From contig NC_014924.1 in the NCBI RefSeq assembly GCF_000185965.1, positions 1,364,001 through 1,428,000 of the forward strand: a stretch of DNA of 64,000 nucleotides, given 5' to 3'. Both the position numbers and the translations under genes were made by a program. Source of the stretch: Pseudoxanthomonas suwonensis 11-1. Its GTDB lineage: Bacteria > Pseudomonadota > Gammaproteobacteria > Xanthomonadales > Xanthomonadaceae. Shown here piece by piece: positions 8,916 to 17,644 of the stretch. Position 1 is the stretch's first letter; each line of letters starts with the position of its first letter. The notes beneath the pieces were generated by a model, which was not told where the DNA came from, ran no database searches, and worked only from the letters and a program-made list of their open reading frames with translations.

Positions 8916-9847
8916 CGGCCGATCCGATGCAGCGCCAGGCCACGGCCTTCGCCCCGGCATCGGCCGGCAACGCGGCGGTGGGTTTCGACATCCTCGGCTT
9001 CGCCCTGGCCGGCGCCGGCGACACGGTCACCGTGCGCCGCATCGCCGGGCCGGAGGTGCGCATCCGCGAGATCCGCGGTGCCGCGCATCCGTTGCCGCTG
9101 GAGGCCTCGCGCAATACCGCCGGCGTCGCCCTCGAGGCGATGCGCCGCGCCCTGCAGCTGCCGTTCGGCTTCGAGCTGGAGATCGACAAGGGCATCGCCC
9201 TGGGCTCGGGCATGGGCGGCTCGGCCGCGTCCTGCGTCGGCGCACTGGTGGCGGCCAACGCGCTGCTGGACCGGCCGCTGACCCGCCATGCGCTTTATCC
9301 GTTCGCGCTGGAAGGCGAGGCGGTGGCCAGCGGCGGCCGCCATGGCGACAACCTCGGCCCGATGCTGCTTGGCGGCCTGGTGCTGGCCACCGCGGACCGG
9401 CTGGTGCGGATCCCGGTGCCGGAGGAATGGCACAGCCTGCTGGTGCATCCGGAGGCCGTGCTGGAGACGCGCAAGGCGCGCGAGGCCCTGGCCGGCAGCT
9501 ACGAATTGTCCGAGTTCGTCGCCCAGAGCGCGAACCTGGCCCTGGTGCTGGCCGGTTGCCATGCCGGCGATGCCAGCCTGGTGCGTGCCGGCCTGCGCGA
9601 CGTGCTGGTCGAGCCGCGCCGCGCCGCGCTCATCCCGGGTTTCGCCGCGGCCAAGGCGGCGATGCTGGACGGCGGGGCGATGGGCGCGAGCATCTCCGGC
9701 GCCGGCCCCAGCGTGTTCGGCTGGTTCGAGAACCGCGCCGGCGCCGAGGCCGCCGCGCCGGCGGTGCAGGCCGCGTTCGCCGCTGCAGGACTGGAGAGCC
9801 AGGCCTGGGTCGCGCCGCTGGACAGCCCCGGCGCCTCGCTGCTGTAA
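8912..9847 (+). CDS. thrB: Homoserine kinase
   Basis: The 311-residue product is a GHMP-family kinase that makes O-phosphohomoserine. The substrate motif [18 protein letters not shown] lies near the N-terminus, and the ATP-binding glycine loop [15 protein letters not shown] is at about residues 91-105. A C-terminal [12 protein letters not shown] motif also fits the family. The GTG start at 8912 overlaps the thrA stop codon (GTGA), which settles the start choice. It is the second gene of the thr operon. Confidence 0.95.
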   Translation: MTADPMQRQATAFAPASAGNAAVGFDILGFALAGAGDTVTVRRIAGPEVRIREIRGAAHPLPLEASRNTAGVALEAMRRALQLPFGFELEIDKGIALGSGMGGSAASCVGALVAANALLDRPLTRHALYPFALEGEAVASGGRHGDNLGPMLLGGLVLATADRLVRIPVPEEWHSLLVHPEAVLETRKAREALAGSYELSEFVAQSANLALVLAGCHAGDASLVRAGLRDVLVEPRRAALIPGFAAAKAAMLDGGAMGASISGAGPSVFGWFENRAGAEAAAPAVQAAFAAAGLESQAWVAPLDSPGASLL

Positions 9848-9938
9848 CCGCCGCCCGGGGCGCGGGCCGACCGCGCACCCGGGCATGACGCCCACGGATG
9901 GCCGCCCGGCGGTCGCCCCACGTTCCGACGGATCCACG

Positions 9939-11228
9939 ATGAACTTCATTTCCACCCGCAATGCCGCGCCCGCCGTGAACCTCAGCCAGGCCATCGCCGC
10001 CGGTCTGGCGCCGGATGGCGGCCTGTACGTGCCGCAGGCGCTGCCGGCGCCGCGCCAGCTGCGCGCCGGCGCCACCCTGGCCGAAACCACCAGCGGGCTG
10101 CTCGCGCCGTTCTTCGCCGGCGACGCGCTGGAGGCCGAGCTGCCGGCGATCTGCGCCGAGGCCTTCGACTTCCCGGTGCCGCTGCTGCCGCTGGCGACCC
10201 CGAACGACCATGTGCTGGAGCTGTTCCATGGGCCGACAGCGGCCTTCAAGGACATCGGCGCGCGCTTCCTCGCCGCCTGCCTGGCGCGCATCCGCCGCGG
10301 CGCGGAGCGGCCACTGACCATCCTGGTCGCCACTTCCGGCGACACCGGGGCCGCGGTCGCGGCCGCGTTCCATGGCCAGCCGGGGCTGCGCGTGGTCGTG
10401 CTGTATCCGGACGGCCGGGTCTCGCCGCGCCAGGCGCACCAGCTCGGCTGTTTCGGCGACAACGTCTCGGCGCTGCGGGTGGCCGGCTCGTTCGACGACT
10501 GCCAGGCCCTGGTCAAGCGCGCGCTCAACGACGCGGAGCTGCAGGCGCAGGTGCCGCTGAGTTCGGCCAACAGCATCAGCCTGGGCCGGCTGCTGCCGCA
10601 GATGAGCTACTACGCACATGCCTCGCTGGTCCACCATGCGGCGACCGGGCGCGAGCTCAACTTCGTGGTGCCCACCGGCAACCTCGGCAATGCCCTGGCC
10701 GGGATCCTCGCCCGCGCCCTGGGCGCGCCGCTGGGGCGGATCGTGCTGGCGACCAATGCCAACCGCGTGCTGCCGCGGTTCTTCGCCGGGGACGCCTACA
10801 GCCCGGGCCCGAGCGTGGCCACCATCGCCAATGCCATGGACGTGGGCGCGCCCAGCAACTTCGAGCGCCTGCTGTGGCTGTACGGCGGCGACGAGGCCGC
10901 GCTGCGCGAGGGGTTCACCGCGATCGCGGTCGACGACGACACCATCCGCGCCACCATCCGCGCGCGCAGCCAGCAGCACGGCGAGGTGTTCTGCCCACAC
11001 ACCGCCACCGCGGTGCACGTGCTGCAGGAGCTGCGCGCCGACGGCACCGATGGCGACTGGGCGGTGGCCGCCACCGCGCATCCGGCCAAGTTCGAGTCGG
11101 TGGTCGAGCCGCTGGTCGGGCATCCGGTCGAGGTGCCGCCGGCACTTGCCGAGCTGCTCACGCGCCCCGCGCATGCCGATCCGGTGCCGCCGGACTACGG
11201 GGCCCTGCGCGGGCACCTGCTGCGCTGA
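9939..11228 (+). CDS. thrC: Threonine synthase
   Basis: The 429-residue PLP enzyme converts O-phosphohomoserine to threonine. The start MNFISTRNAAPAVNLSQAI is typical, and the PLP-binding lysine lies in HGPTAAFKDIGARF (about residue 103). ATSGDTGAAVAAAF binds the cofactor phosphate, and the GNLGNALAG loop follows later. The ribosome site before ATG 9939 is weak (ACGGA). It lies 91 nt after thrB and completes the operon; this spacer is longer than the overlaps elsewhere but shows no hairpin. Confidence 0.95.
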   Translation: MNFISTRNAAPAVNLSQAIAAGLAPDGGLYVPQALPAPRQLRAGATLAETTSGLLAPFFAGDALEAELPAICAEAFDFPVPLLPLATPNDHVLELFHGPTAAFKDIGARFLAACLARIRRGAERPLTILVATSGDTGAAVAAAFHGQPGLRVVVLYPDGRVSPRQAHQLGCFGDNVSALRVAGSFDDCQALVKRALNDAELQAQVPLSSANSISLGRLLPQMSYYAHASLVHHAATGRELNFVVPTGNLGNALAGILARALGAPLGRIVLATNANRVLPRFFAGDAYSPGPSVATIANAMDVGAPSNFERLLWLYGGDEAALREGFTAIAVDDDTIRATIRARSQQHGEVFCPHTATAVHVLQELRADGTDGDWAVAATAHPAKFESVVEPLVGHPVEVPPALAELLTRPAHADPVPPDYGALRGHLLR

Positions 11229-11296
11229 CGTCCAGCCGGCCCGCGGGCATCCGCGGGCCGCTGGCTAGAATGCCGCTTTCCGCCAGGGGCGCCCCC

Positions 11297-11785
11297 ATGC
11301 CGTATACCCCCATCGTGGCCACGCTCGGCTACGTGCTTTCGCCGGACCGCTCGAAGGTCCTGATGATCCACCGCAACGCGCGCAAGGACGACCACCAGCT
11401 CGGCAAGTACAACGGCCTGGGCGGCAAGATCGAGCGCGACGAGGACGTGGTCGCCGGCATGCGCCGCGAGATCCGCGAGGAGGCCGGCATCGAATGCACC
11501 TCGATGCAGCTGCGCGGCACCATCAGCTGGCCCGGCTTCGGCAAGCACGGGGAGGACTGGCTGGGCTTCGTGTTCGTGATCGACGGCTGGACCGGTACGC
11601 CGCTGGAATCCAACCCGGAAGGCACGCTGGAATGGGTGGAGGTCGCCCGCCTGGGCGAGCTGCCGATGTGGGAGGGCGACCGCAACTTCCTGCCGCTGGT
11701 GTTCGACGCCGATCCGCGGCCCTTCCACGGGGTCATGCCTTACCGCGACGGGCGCATGCAGTCCTGGAACTGGTCGCGCGTGTGA
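11297..11785 (+). CDS. NUDIX hydrolase (MutT/8-oxo-dGTP diphosphatase-like)
   Basis: The 162-residue product carries an intact Nudix box, with GGKIERDED at about residues 41-49 and REIREEAGI after it; the glutamates coordinate magnesium. The opening YTPIVATLGYVLSPDRSKVLMIHRN and the LGKYNGLGGK segment resemble the YmfB/MTH1-like 8-oxo-dGTP diphosphatase group. Substrate is not proven. The ATG at 11297 directly precedes the conserved beta strand; an in-frame ATG 27 nt upstream is possible. It is separated from thrC by 68 nt. The DnaA-box repeat region begins 24 nt after its stop. Confidence 0.85.
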   Translation: MPYTPIVATLGYVLSPDRSKVLMIHRNARKDDHQLGKYNGLGGKIERDEDVVAGMRREIREEAGIECTSMQLRGTISWPGFGKHGEDWLGFVFVIDGWTGTPLESNPEGTLEWVEVARLGELPMWEGDRNFLPLVFDADPRPFHGVMPYRDGRMQSWNWSRV

Positions 11786-11807
11786 GCCGATGTTCCACGC
11801 GCCGCGC

Positions 11808-12042
11808 GGTTTTCCACACCGGGTGTGGAAAGCAACGGGAGAAGCGTGTGGATAAGCCACGGGCGCGCTTGTGGCAGTAGCGTGTCAAGAGGGGTGGTGA
11901 AAATTTCGCCACCCCGGGATCGGCGGGGAACAAGGTTTTCCACACCGCCTGTGGATGGTTTACGGACAAGTGTGTGGATAACTGCCGCGGCGCCTTGCGT
12001 GACGGACTCGTCAAGATGGGTGGCGAAAATTTGGCCACACGA
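11808..12042. repeat. 126-bp tandem repeat with DnaA boxes and palindromes
   Basis: Two imperfect direct-repeat units share a 126-bp period. Each begins with TTTTCCACA (11810 and 11936), has an inverted degenerate box about 5 nt later, a perfect inverted box TGTGGATAA (11847 and 11973), and a palindrome with an AAAATTT core centred at 11903 and 12029. The first palindrome (11891-11915) pairs 12 positions with one G/T mismatch; the second is more degenerate. The four perfect boxes match TTWTNCACA. The whole 11786-12209 gap has no gene and is visibly AT-richer than its surroundings. A role in DnaA titration or replication control is inferred. Confidence 0.8.
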
Positions 12043-12209
12043 ATTTGGGGGCCTGACGCAGCGGGTGATGTTCCACGCGATATATCCGCACGGACCGATC
12101 CATGCGCTTGATCGCGAACGCGCGGCAGCTGGTCGCGATGGCGTGCACTGGTAAACGTCGTCGCGCCCCCGGATGTTGACGGCGCGCACCGCGCGCGCCG
12201 TTGCCGCGT

Positions 12210-12968
12210 TTACTGCGCGGTCCAGCCGCCGTCCAGCACAAGGCACTGGCCGGTGAGGTTGCGCGCCGCCGGCGAGAGCAGGAACGCGGTGGTGCCGGCC
12301 AGTTCGTCCATGCCGATGAACACACCCTTGGGCATCGGCTTGAGCATCACCTGCGAGACCACTTCCTCCTCGGAAATGCCGCGGGTGCGGGCCTGGGCCG
12401 CGATCTGGCTGTCCACCAGCGGGGTCTTCACGTAGCTGGGGCAGATGGTGTTGATGGTGATGTCCGTATCCGCCGTCTCCAGCGCCACCACCTTGGAGAA
12501 TCCGACCAGGCCGTGCTTGGCCGCCACGTACGCACTCTTGTACGGGCTGGCGACCAGGGCATGGATGCTGCCGATGTTGACGATGCGGCCGTAGCCACGC
12601 TCGCGCATGCCAGGCAGCACCGCGCGGGTCAGGCGGGCCACGCCGACCAGCATCACCTGGACCAGGAAGTCCCACTTCTCCAGCGGGAACTCCTCCAGCG
12701 GCGAGACGTGCTGCAGGCCGGCGTTGTTGACCAGCACGTCGACCGGGCAGGAGATCGAGGTCAGCGCATGGGCGATGCTGGTATCGGAGGTCACGTCCAA
12801 GGCCACCGCTTCGGCCGAGCCGCCGGCGGCGCGGATCCCTTCGGCGACCGTGCCGGCACCCTCGGCCGACAGGTCGCTGACGATCAGGTGGTGGCCCGCG
12901 GCGGCCAGTTCGCGGGCGATGCCGGCGCCGATGCCGCTGGCCGCGCCGGTGATGAGGATGTTGCGCAT
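12210..12968 (-). CDS. bdhA: 3-hydroxybutyrate dehydrogenase
   Basis: The 252-residue short-chain dehydrogenase interconverts 3-hydroxybutyrate and acetoacetate with NAD. The cofactor motif TGAASGIG is at residues 7-14 and NNAG at 81-84, and the catalytic triad is S134, Y147 and K151 (SAYVAAKHG). The GLQHVSPLEEFP segment and C-terminal QCLVLDGGWTAQ are typical of the hydroxybutyrate subfamily. ATG 12968 has a GGAGA site; a longer frame to 13298 is not supported. The nearby divergent phaE-phaC genes fit a role in polyhydroxybutyrate breakdown. Confidence 0.9.
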   Translation of the reverse strand: MRNILITGAASGIGAGIARELAAAGHHLIVSDLSAEGAGTVAEGIRAAGGSAEAVALDVTSDTSIAHALTSISCPVDVLVNNAGLQHVSPLEEFPLEKWDFLVQVMLVGVARLTRAVLPGMRERGYGRIVNIGSIHALVASPYKSAYVAAKHGLVGFSKVVALETADTDITINTICPSYVKTPLVDSQIAAQARTRGISEEEVVSQVMLKPMPKGVFIGMDELAGTTAFLLSPAARNLTGQCLVLDGGWTAQ

Positions 12969-13092
12969 GATGCGTCTCCGGTGGCTCGCCCCGACTTTAG
13001 CAAGCGCCCGCGTCGGCGGAAGCCGGGCATGCGCACCCGGCGTCCACCTGGCGGGGGCGTATCCTGTTCGCCACCCCACCCAGGTCCTCCGC

Positions 13093-13707
13093 ATGTCCCG
13101 CCACTTCTCGATGCTGCGCGAATTCCAGCTCGCCGACTGGTTCACCCTGGCCAACGCGTTCTGCGGCACCGGGGCGGTGTTCGCGGCGATGCGTTTCCTG
13201 CAGGACGGGCGGGTGGCGGACCTGATGGCCGGCATGGCCCTGATCCCGCTGGCCTTCATCTTCGATGCCCTGGACGGGCGGGTGGCGCGCTGGCGCAAGT
13301 CGTCCTCGACCCTGGGCCGCGAGCTGGACTCGCTGGCCGACGTGATCTCCTTCGGCCTGGCCCCGGCGGCGCTGGCCTACGCCTGCGGCATGCAGGGCGG
13401 CTGGGACTGGCTGGTGCTGTCGTACTTCGTCGGCTGCGGGGTCAGCCGCCTGGCCCGCTACAACGTCACCGCCGAGTTGCTGGCCGGTGACGAGGGCAAG
13501 GTGAAGTACTTCGAGGGCACGCCGATCCCGACCAGCCTGGTGCTGGTGGTGGTGCTGGCGGTAGCGGCCTGGCAGGGCAGCATCGGCACCGAGCTGTGGT
13601 GGGGCCAGCTGCAGCTGGGGCCTTGGCAGCTGCACCCGCTGGTGCTGCTGTTCGCCCTGTCCGGTTCGCTGATGATCAGCAAGACCATCCACATTCCCAA
13701 GCCGTAG
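13093..13707 (+). CDS. pssA: CDP-diacylglycerol-serine O-phosphatidyltransferase
   Basis: The 204-residue inner-membrane enzyme makes phosphatidylserine from CDP-diacylglycerol and serine, the step before phosphatidylethanolamine. The CDP-alcohol phosphotransferase motif D-G-x2-A-R-x8-G-x3-D-x3-D is intact (DALDGRVARW followed by GRELDSLAD, about residues 57-82). Several hydrophobic helices follow, together with GVSRLARYNVT. The ATG at 13093 follows a GTCCTCC stretch with no strong ribosome site, but it sits at the family start. The phaE gene begins 51 nt downstream. Confidence 0.88.
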   Translation: MSRHFSMLREFQLADWFTLANAFCGTGAVFAAMRFLQDGRVADLMAGMALIPLAFIFDALDGRVARWRKSSSTLGRELDSLADVISFGLAPAALAYACGMQGGWDWLVLSYFVGCGVSRLARYNVTAELLAGDEGKVKYFEGTPIPTSLVLVVVLAVAAWQGSIGTELWWGQLQLGPWQLHPLVLLFALSGSLMISKTIHIPKP

Positions 13708-13758
13708 GCTGCGAGGCCCCGGGCCGCTGCTAGAATCGTCGGCGACACCGGAGGGCTC

Positions 13759-15243
13759 ATGGCCAACGCATCTTCGCCCGGCGACCTCGACTCGATGGCA
13801 CGCCAGTACTGGGACACCTGGAGTGGGCTGATGGGCATGGGGCCGGCGGGTTCCGGCACATGGACCGGCCTTGGCGGAATGGCGCCCGGGCAGCCCGCAC
13901 CGGCGGCGTTCGACTGGTACGCGCGGATGCAGGAAGTGGCGGCCCAGTTCGCCGACGGCGGCGGCAGCGCCGCCGACATCGCCGGCGCCTGGCGGCAGAT
14001 GCTGGGCGGCCAGGACGGCAATCCCTTCTCGAGCTTCTTCCAGGGCATGCCGGGCGCGTTCGGCGCGGCCACGGTCGGCTGGCCCGACCAGGTGCGCCCA
14101 TTCGTCGACGCCATCCTGCGTCCGCTGCGGCAGCAGGCTTCCGGTTGGTTCGGCCAGCCCGGCCTTGGCCCGGCACGAGAACACCAGCAGCGCCTGCAGG
14201 CGCTGGCCGCGGCCTGGCAGGAATGGGAGGAGCGCAACGAGGAATTCAACGCGCTGCTCTCGCGTATCGGCAAGGACGCGTTCGCCCGGTTCGAGCGCCT
14301 GCTCGGGCAGCAGGAGACCCCGGAGCAGCGCCTGGCCACCGCGCGGGCGCTGTTCGACCTGTGGATCGATGCGGCCGAGGAGGCCTGGTCCGAGGCGGCG
14401 CTGTCCGAGGAATACCAGAACCACTACGCTGCCCTGACCAATGCGCTGATGCGCGTGCGCAAGGGCCTGCAGCACGAGATCGAGCGCATCAGCGAGCTGC
14501 TTGGCCTGCCTGGGCGCACCGAGGTGGATTCGGTGCATCGCAAGGTCGCCGAGCTTGAGCGCACCGTGCGCGAGCTGCGCCGTGCCGCCGGGCTGAAGCA
14601 GGGTGCCGCCAGGGCGGTGCCGGCCACGGCACCGAAGCGTCCGCGCAAGGCCAGGCCCGCGGCTGCGACTGCGCCGGAGCCGGTGCCCGCGAGCCAGCCC
14701 GAAGCGAAGGTCGAATCGCCGAAGGCCGCCGCTGCCAGGCCCGCGCCCGCCACGAAGGCCGTGAAGGCTGCGAAGGCGAAAACGAAGCAGGCCGCGAAGC
14801 CGGCTCCGAAGAAGCCCGGCGGGAAGGTCTCGAAGCAGGCTGCGAAGAAGCCGGCCAAGCCGGCCGCCACGCCCAGGCCGCGCACTGCCGCCGCCCGTGC
14901 CGCCGCTCCCGCGGCCAGGGCCGAAGCGAAGCCAGCCAAGGCCAGCACGCCAGCTACCTCGACCGCGAAGCGCGAAGCGCCTGCCAGCGCCGCCAGGAAG
15001 ACCAGGGCCGCCGCGGCGCAGCCCGCCGCCGCGGCGAAGAAGCCGGCGCGAAAGGCCGCCGCTGCCACGACGTCCAGGCCTGCTCCAGCGGCAAAAACTG
15101 CGGCCGCTCCCACGCCCCGCGCCCGCAAGGGCCAGGCCGCGCAGCCGGCTACCGGCGCGCAGGTGGTGTCGATCAAGGACTGGGTCAGCCGCAACCTCGG
15201 CGAGGGCAAGGCTGACGGTCGTCGCGGAGGCCGCGGCCGATGA
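13759..15243 (+). CDS. phaE: Class III PHA synthase subunit PhaE with a histone-like tail
   Basis: The 494-residue product joins an N-terminal PhaE region (residues 1-280) to a long Ala/Lys/Pro-rich tail (about 280-465) and a short end QVVSIKDWVSRNLGEG. The PhaE part, with MARQYWDTW, LRPLRQQASGWFG and a helical EEYQNHYAALTNALMRVRKGLQHEIERISELLGLPGR, is the non-catalytic partner of PhaC. The tail is built of AAKKPAKP-like repeats, as in AlgP, histone H1 and the phasin PhaF. PhaE is normally about 350 residues, so the tail explains the extra length. It overlaps phaC by 4 nt (ATGA). Confidence 0.88.
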   Translation: MANASSPGDLDSMARQYWDTWSGLMGMGPAGSGTWTGLGGMAPGQPAPAAFDWYARMQEVAAQFADGGGSAADIAGAWRQMLGGQDGNPFSSFFQGMPGAFGAATVGWPDQVRPFVDAILRPLRQQASGWFGQPGLGPAREHQQRLQALAAAWQEWEERNEEFNALLSRIGKDAFARFERLLGQQETPEQRLATARALFDLWIDAAEEAWSEAALSEEYQNHYAALTNALMRVRKGLQHEIERISELLGLPGRTEVDSVHRKVAELERTVRELRRAAGLKQGAARAVPATAPKRPRKARPAAATAPEPVPASQPEAKVESPKAAAARPAPATKAVKAAKAKTKQAAKPAPKKPGGKVSKQAAKKPAKPAATPRPRTAAARAAAPAARAEAKPAKASTPATSTAKREAPASAARKTRAAAAQPAAAAKKPARKAAAATTSRPAPAAKTAAAPTPRARKGQAAQPATGAQVVSIKDWVSRNLGEGKADGRRGGRGR

Positions 15244-16307
15244 GCGGCGAGCCGCTGCAGTTCGATCCGCTGGCGCTGGCTCAGGAGGCGATGCAGTTCC
15301 ATCGGCGCCTGGTGCAGGGCATGCGCGTGCTGGGCCAGGTCGGCGAGGTCGACTACGGCGCCACCGAGCGGCAGGAGGTCTGGCGCGACGGCAAGACCGT
15401 GCTCTACCGCTTCGTCGGCGAGCGCGAGCCCACCGGACCGGCGCTGCTGATCGTCTACGCCCTGGTCAACCGTCCCTACATGGTCGACCTGCAGGAGGAC
15501 CGCTCGCTGGTGCGCGGCCTGCTGGCGCTGGGCCTGGACGTGTACGTGATCGACTGGGGCTACCCGGACCGCTCGGACCGCTGGCTCACGCTCGACGACT
15601 ACATCAACCGCTTCATCGACGGGGCCGTCGACCACCTGTCCGCCGCGACCGGCGGCCCGGTGAACCTGCTGGGCGTGTGCCAGGGAGGCGCGTTCTCGCT
15701 GTGCTATGCGGCGCTGCACCCGGAGAAGGTGCGCAACCTGGTCACCATGGTCACCCCGGTGGACTTCCAGACCCCGGACAACATGCTGTCTGGCTGGGTG
15801 CGCGGGCTGGACGTGGACCTGTTCGTGGACGCGCTGGGGAACATCCCGGCCGACCTGATGAACGCCAGCTACCTGATGCTCAAGCCGTTCCGCCTGAACC
15901 TGCAGAAGTACGTGGGCCTGGTGGACGCGCTGGAGGATCCGAAGGCGGTGGAGGACTTCCTGCGCATGGAGAAGTGGATCTTCGACTCGCCCGACCAGGC
16001 CGGCGAAGCTTTCCGCGACTTCATCAAGCAGTTCTACCAGGGCAACGCCTTCATCAACGGCACCGCCCGCATCGGCGAGGAGCCGGTGGAGCTGGGCTTC
16101 GTCGACATGCCGGTGCTGAACATCTACGCCGAGCAGGACCACCTGGTCCCGCCCGCGGCCTCGCGCGCGCTGGGGGGGCTGGTCGGCACCGACGACTACA
16201 CCGAGCTGGGTTTCCGCGGCGGCCATATCGGCCTGTACGTCTCCAGCCGCGCCCAGCGCGAGGTGCCGGCGGCGATCGAGCGCTGGCTGGCGGAACGGCA
16301 GGGCTGA
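15240..16307 (+). CDS. phaC: Class III poly(R)-hydroxyalkanoate synthase
   Basis: The 355-residue catalytic subunit polymerises hydroxyacyl-CoA on the granule surface. The lipase-like box GVCQGG carries the catalytic cysteine C147; D300 (AEQDHLVPP) and H329 (RGGHIGLYV) complete the triad, close to the positions in the Allochromatium class III enzyme. The length is standard. The ATG overlaps the phaE stop, which indicates coupled synthesis of the two subunits. With bdhA about 2 kb upstream, the region supports storage and reuse of polyhydroxybutyrate. Confidence 0.95.
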   Translation: MSGEPLQFDPLALAQEAMQFHRRLVQGMRVLGQVGEVDYGATERQEVWRDGKTVLYRFVGEREPTGPALLIVYALVNRPYMVDLQEDRSLVRGLLALGLDVYVIDWGYPDRSDRWLTLDDYINRFIDGAVDHLSAATGGPVNLLGVCQGGAFSLCYAALHPEKVRNLVTMVTPVDFQTPDNMLSGWVRGLDVDLFVDALGNIPADLMNASYLMLKPFRLNLQKYVGLVDALEDPKAVEDFLRMEKWIFDSPDQAGEAFRDFIKQFYQGNAFINGTARIGEEPVELGFVDMPVLNIYAEQDHLVPPAASRALGGLVGTDDYTELGFRGGHIGLYVSSRAQREVPAAIERWLAERQG

Positions 16308-16345
16308 GCAGCGCTGCATCCCGGGCAGGCCCACTGGAGTCTTCC

Positions 16346-16816
16346 ATGAGCGCATCCGCAGGCAGGCCTGGCCACGCCCGGGACATCCGCGAGGGCGCCA
16401 CCGCCCAGCTCGCGTCCCTCCTGCGCCACGCGCGCCTGGCCATCGCCGCCGTGGCCCTGGCCTTGGTCCTGTCGCCGGCCGCCTCGGCCGCCGACAAGGC
16501 CGCCATCGATCCACGCACCGACGGCGAGATCCGCGCCCTGGTCGCCGCGCTCGGTGACTCCGGCTGCCGCTTCCAGCGCAACGGGCGATGGCACGATGCG
16601 GCCGCCGCGCGCGACCACCTGCAGCGCAAGTACGACTACGCCCGCAGGCGTGGCCTGGGCGGCAGCACCGAAGACTTCATCGAACAGGCCGCCAGCCACA
16701 GCAGCTTCACCGGCCGGCCCTACCGGATCGCCTGCCCGGGCCAGGCTGAACGACCGGCGGGCGAGTGGCTGCGCGAGCGCCTGGGACGACTGCGCGCCGA
16801 CGCGGGGCGGCGCTAG
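16346..16816 (+). CDS. DUF5329-like protein
   Basis: The 156-residue product has a charged N-terminus and then a hydrophobic segment (about residues 30-48, ending ASAAD) that could be a signal peptide or anchor. The rest matches the small periplasmic DUF5329 pattern: EIRALVAALGDSGCRFQRNGRWHDAAAARDHLQRKYDYARRRG, then EDFIEQAASHSS and GRPYRI-C. The function is unknown; two cysteines may form a disulfide. ATG 16346 has a GGAG site. A shorter start is possible because the N-terminal extension before the hydrophobic segment is long for a signal peptide. Confidence 0.7.
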   Translation: MSASAGRPGHARDIREGATAQLASLLRHARLAIAAVALALVLSPAASAADKAAIDPRTDGEIRALVAALGDSGCRFQRNGRWHDAAAARDHLQRKYDYARRRGLGGSTEDFIEQAASHSSFTGRPYRIACPGQAERPAGEWLRERLGRLRADAGRR

Positions 16817-16845
16817 ACTCGGGCCAGGTCCCACCGGAGTCCGCC

Positions 16846-17052
16846 ATGAGTGCCACCGCGACGGGCGGCCTGACCCGCTCGCTCAACGACCGCATGATCG
16901 CCGGGGTAATGGGCGGCATCGCGCGCCGCTTTGGCTGGAGTTCGACCTGGGTACGCATCATCTACGTGGTCGGTTCGATCATCTCCGCCGCATTCCCCGG
17001 GATGCTGGTCTACCTGATCCTGTGGCTGCTGATCCCCAACGAATCCGACTGA
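16846..17052 (+). CDS. PspC domain protein
   Basis: The 68-residue product is essentially one PspC domain: LTRSLNDRMIAGVMGGIARRFGWSSTWVRIIYVV, then a membrane helix ending LWLLIPN. PspC domains occur in envelope-stress regulators and in short stand-alone membrane proteins like this one. No psp operon is present, so a stress role is only suggested. ATG 16846 follows a CCGGAG site. It ends 2 nt before the next start. Confidence 0.85.
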   Translation: MSATATGGLTRSLNDRMIAGVMGGIARRFGWSSTWVRIIYVVGSIISAAFPGMLVYLILWLLIPNESD

Positions 17053-17054
17053 GC

Positions 17055-17501
17055 GTGCCGCTGCATCGCTTCCTGCGTGCGGCCGGAATGGCCGTGGGCA
17101 TGGCCTGGACCTCGCCCTGGACCCTGGCCGGGCTGCTGGCCGGGATCGCCGGGATGCCGTTCGGCGCGCGTGCGCACCTGAGCCGGCGCGATCTCGCCCT
17201 GGTGTTCGCACGCTGGCCCTGGGGGCCGGGCGGGGCGATGACCCTGGGCAATGTCGTGCTCGCCACCGGCCCCGACCTCGATGCCTCCTGCAACACCTAC
17301 GAGCACCGCGCCGGGCGCTGCCTGCATCCACAGGTGCGGCTGGGCGACCACGAGCGCGCCCACGTGTACCAGTACATGTTGCTGGGGCCGCTGTTCGTGC
17401 CGGTGTATTTCCTCTGCGGCGGCATTTCCGTGCGCAATCCGCTGGAGCGCGCGGCCGACCATTACGCCATGCATGGCCATGGCTGGTGGCCGTGGGGCTA
17501 A
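17055..17501 (+). CDS. Membrane protein with an HExxH motif
   Basis: A GTG start at 17055, 2 nt after the PspC gene, gives 148 residues with two or three hydrophobic segments. Between them lies a segment rich in polar residues that includes GDHERAHVYQYMLLGPLF. HERAH fits the HExxH zinc-protease pattern, and the later ERAADHYA could supply a third ligand. Whether it is a peptidase is not established. The close spacing suggests co-transcription with the PspC gene. A later ATG near 17088 could be the start instead. Confidence 0.55.
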   Translation: MPLHRFLRAAGMAVGMAWTSPWTLAGLLAGIAGMPFGARAHLSRRDLALVFARWPWGPGGAMTLGNVVLATGPDLDASCNTYEHRAGRCLHPQVRLGDHERAHVYQYMLLGPLFVPVYFLCGGISVRNPLERAADHYAMHGHGWWPWG

Positions 17502-17644
17502 ACAGAGGCTGACTGCAACCGCGCCGACATCTCCTTGTTTCTTAACGGAAACACGCGCTGCCTACATTGGTTGCACGAGTTCCTAACGGCCGGCGTCCCA
17601 GACTTGCGCGGCTGGTCTGACAAGAACAAGAAGAGGAAACGGCC

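Noticed and set aside
11786-12209. The DnaA-box region as the chromosomal origin
   Set aside because: No dnaA, dnaN, gyrB, rpmH or gidA is nearby, and no AT-rich 13-mer array is visible; an origin is not supported, though not excluded.
12997-14538. A 513-codon minus-strand frame opposite pssA and phaE
   Set aside because: Antisense to two recognised genes, with no motif of its own.
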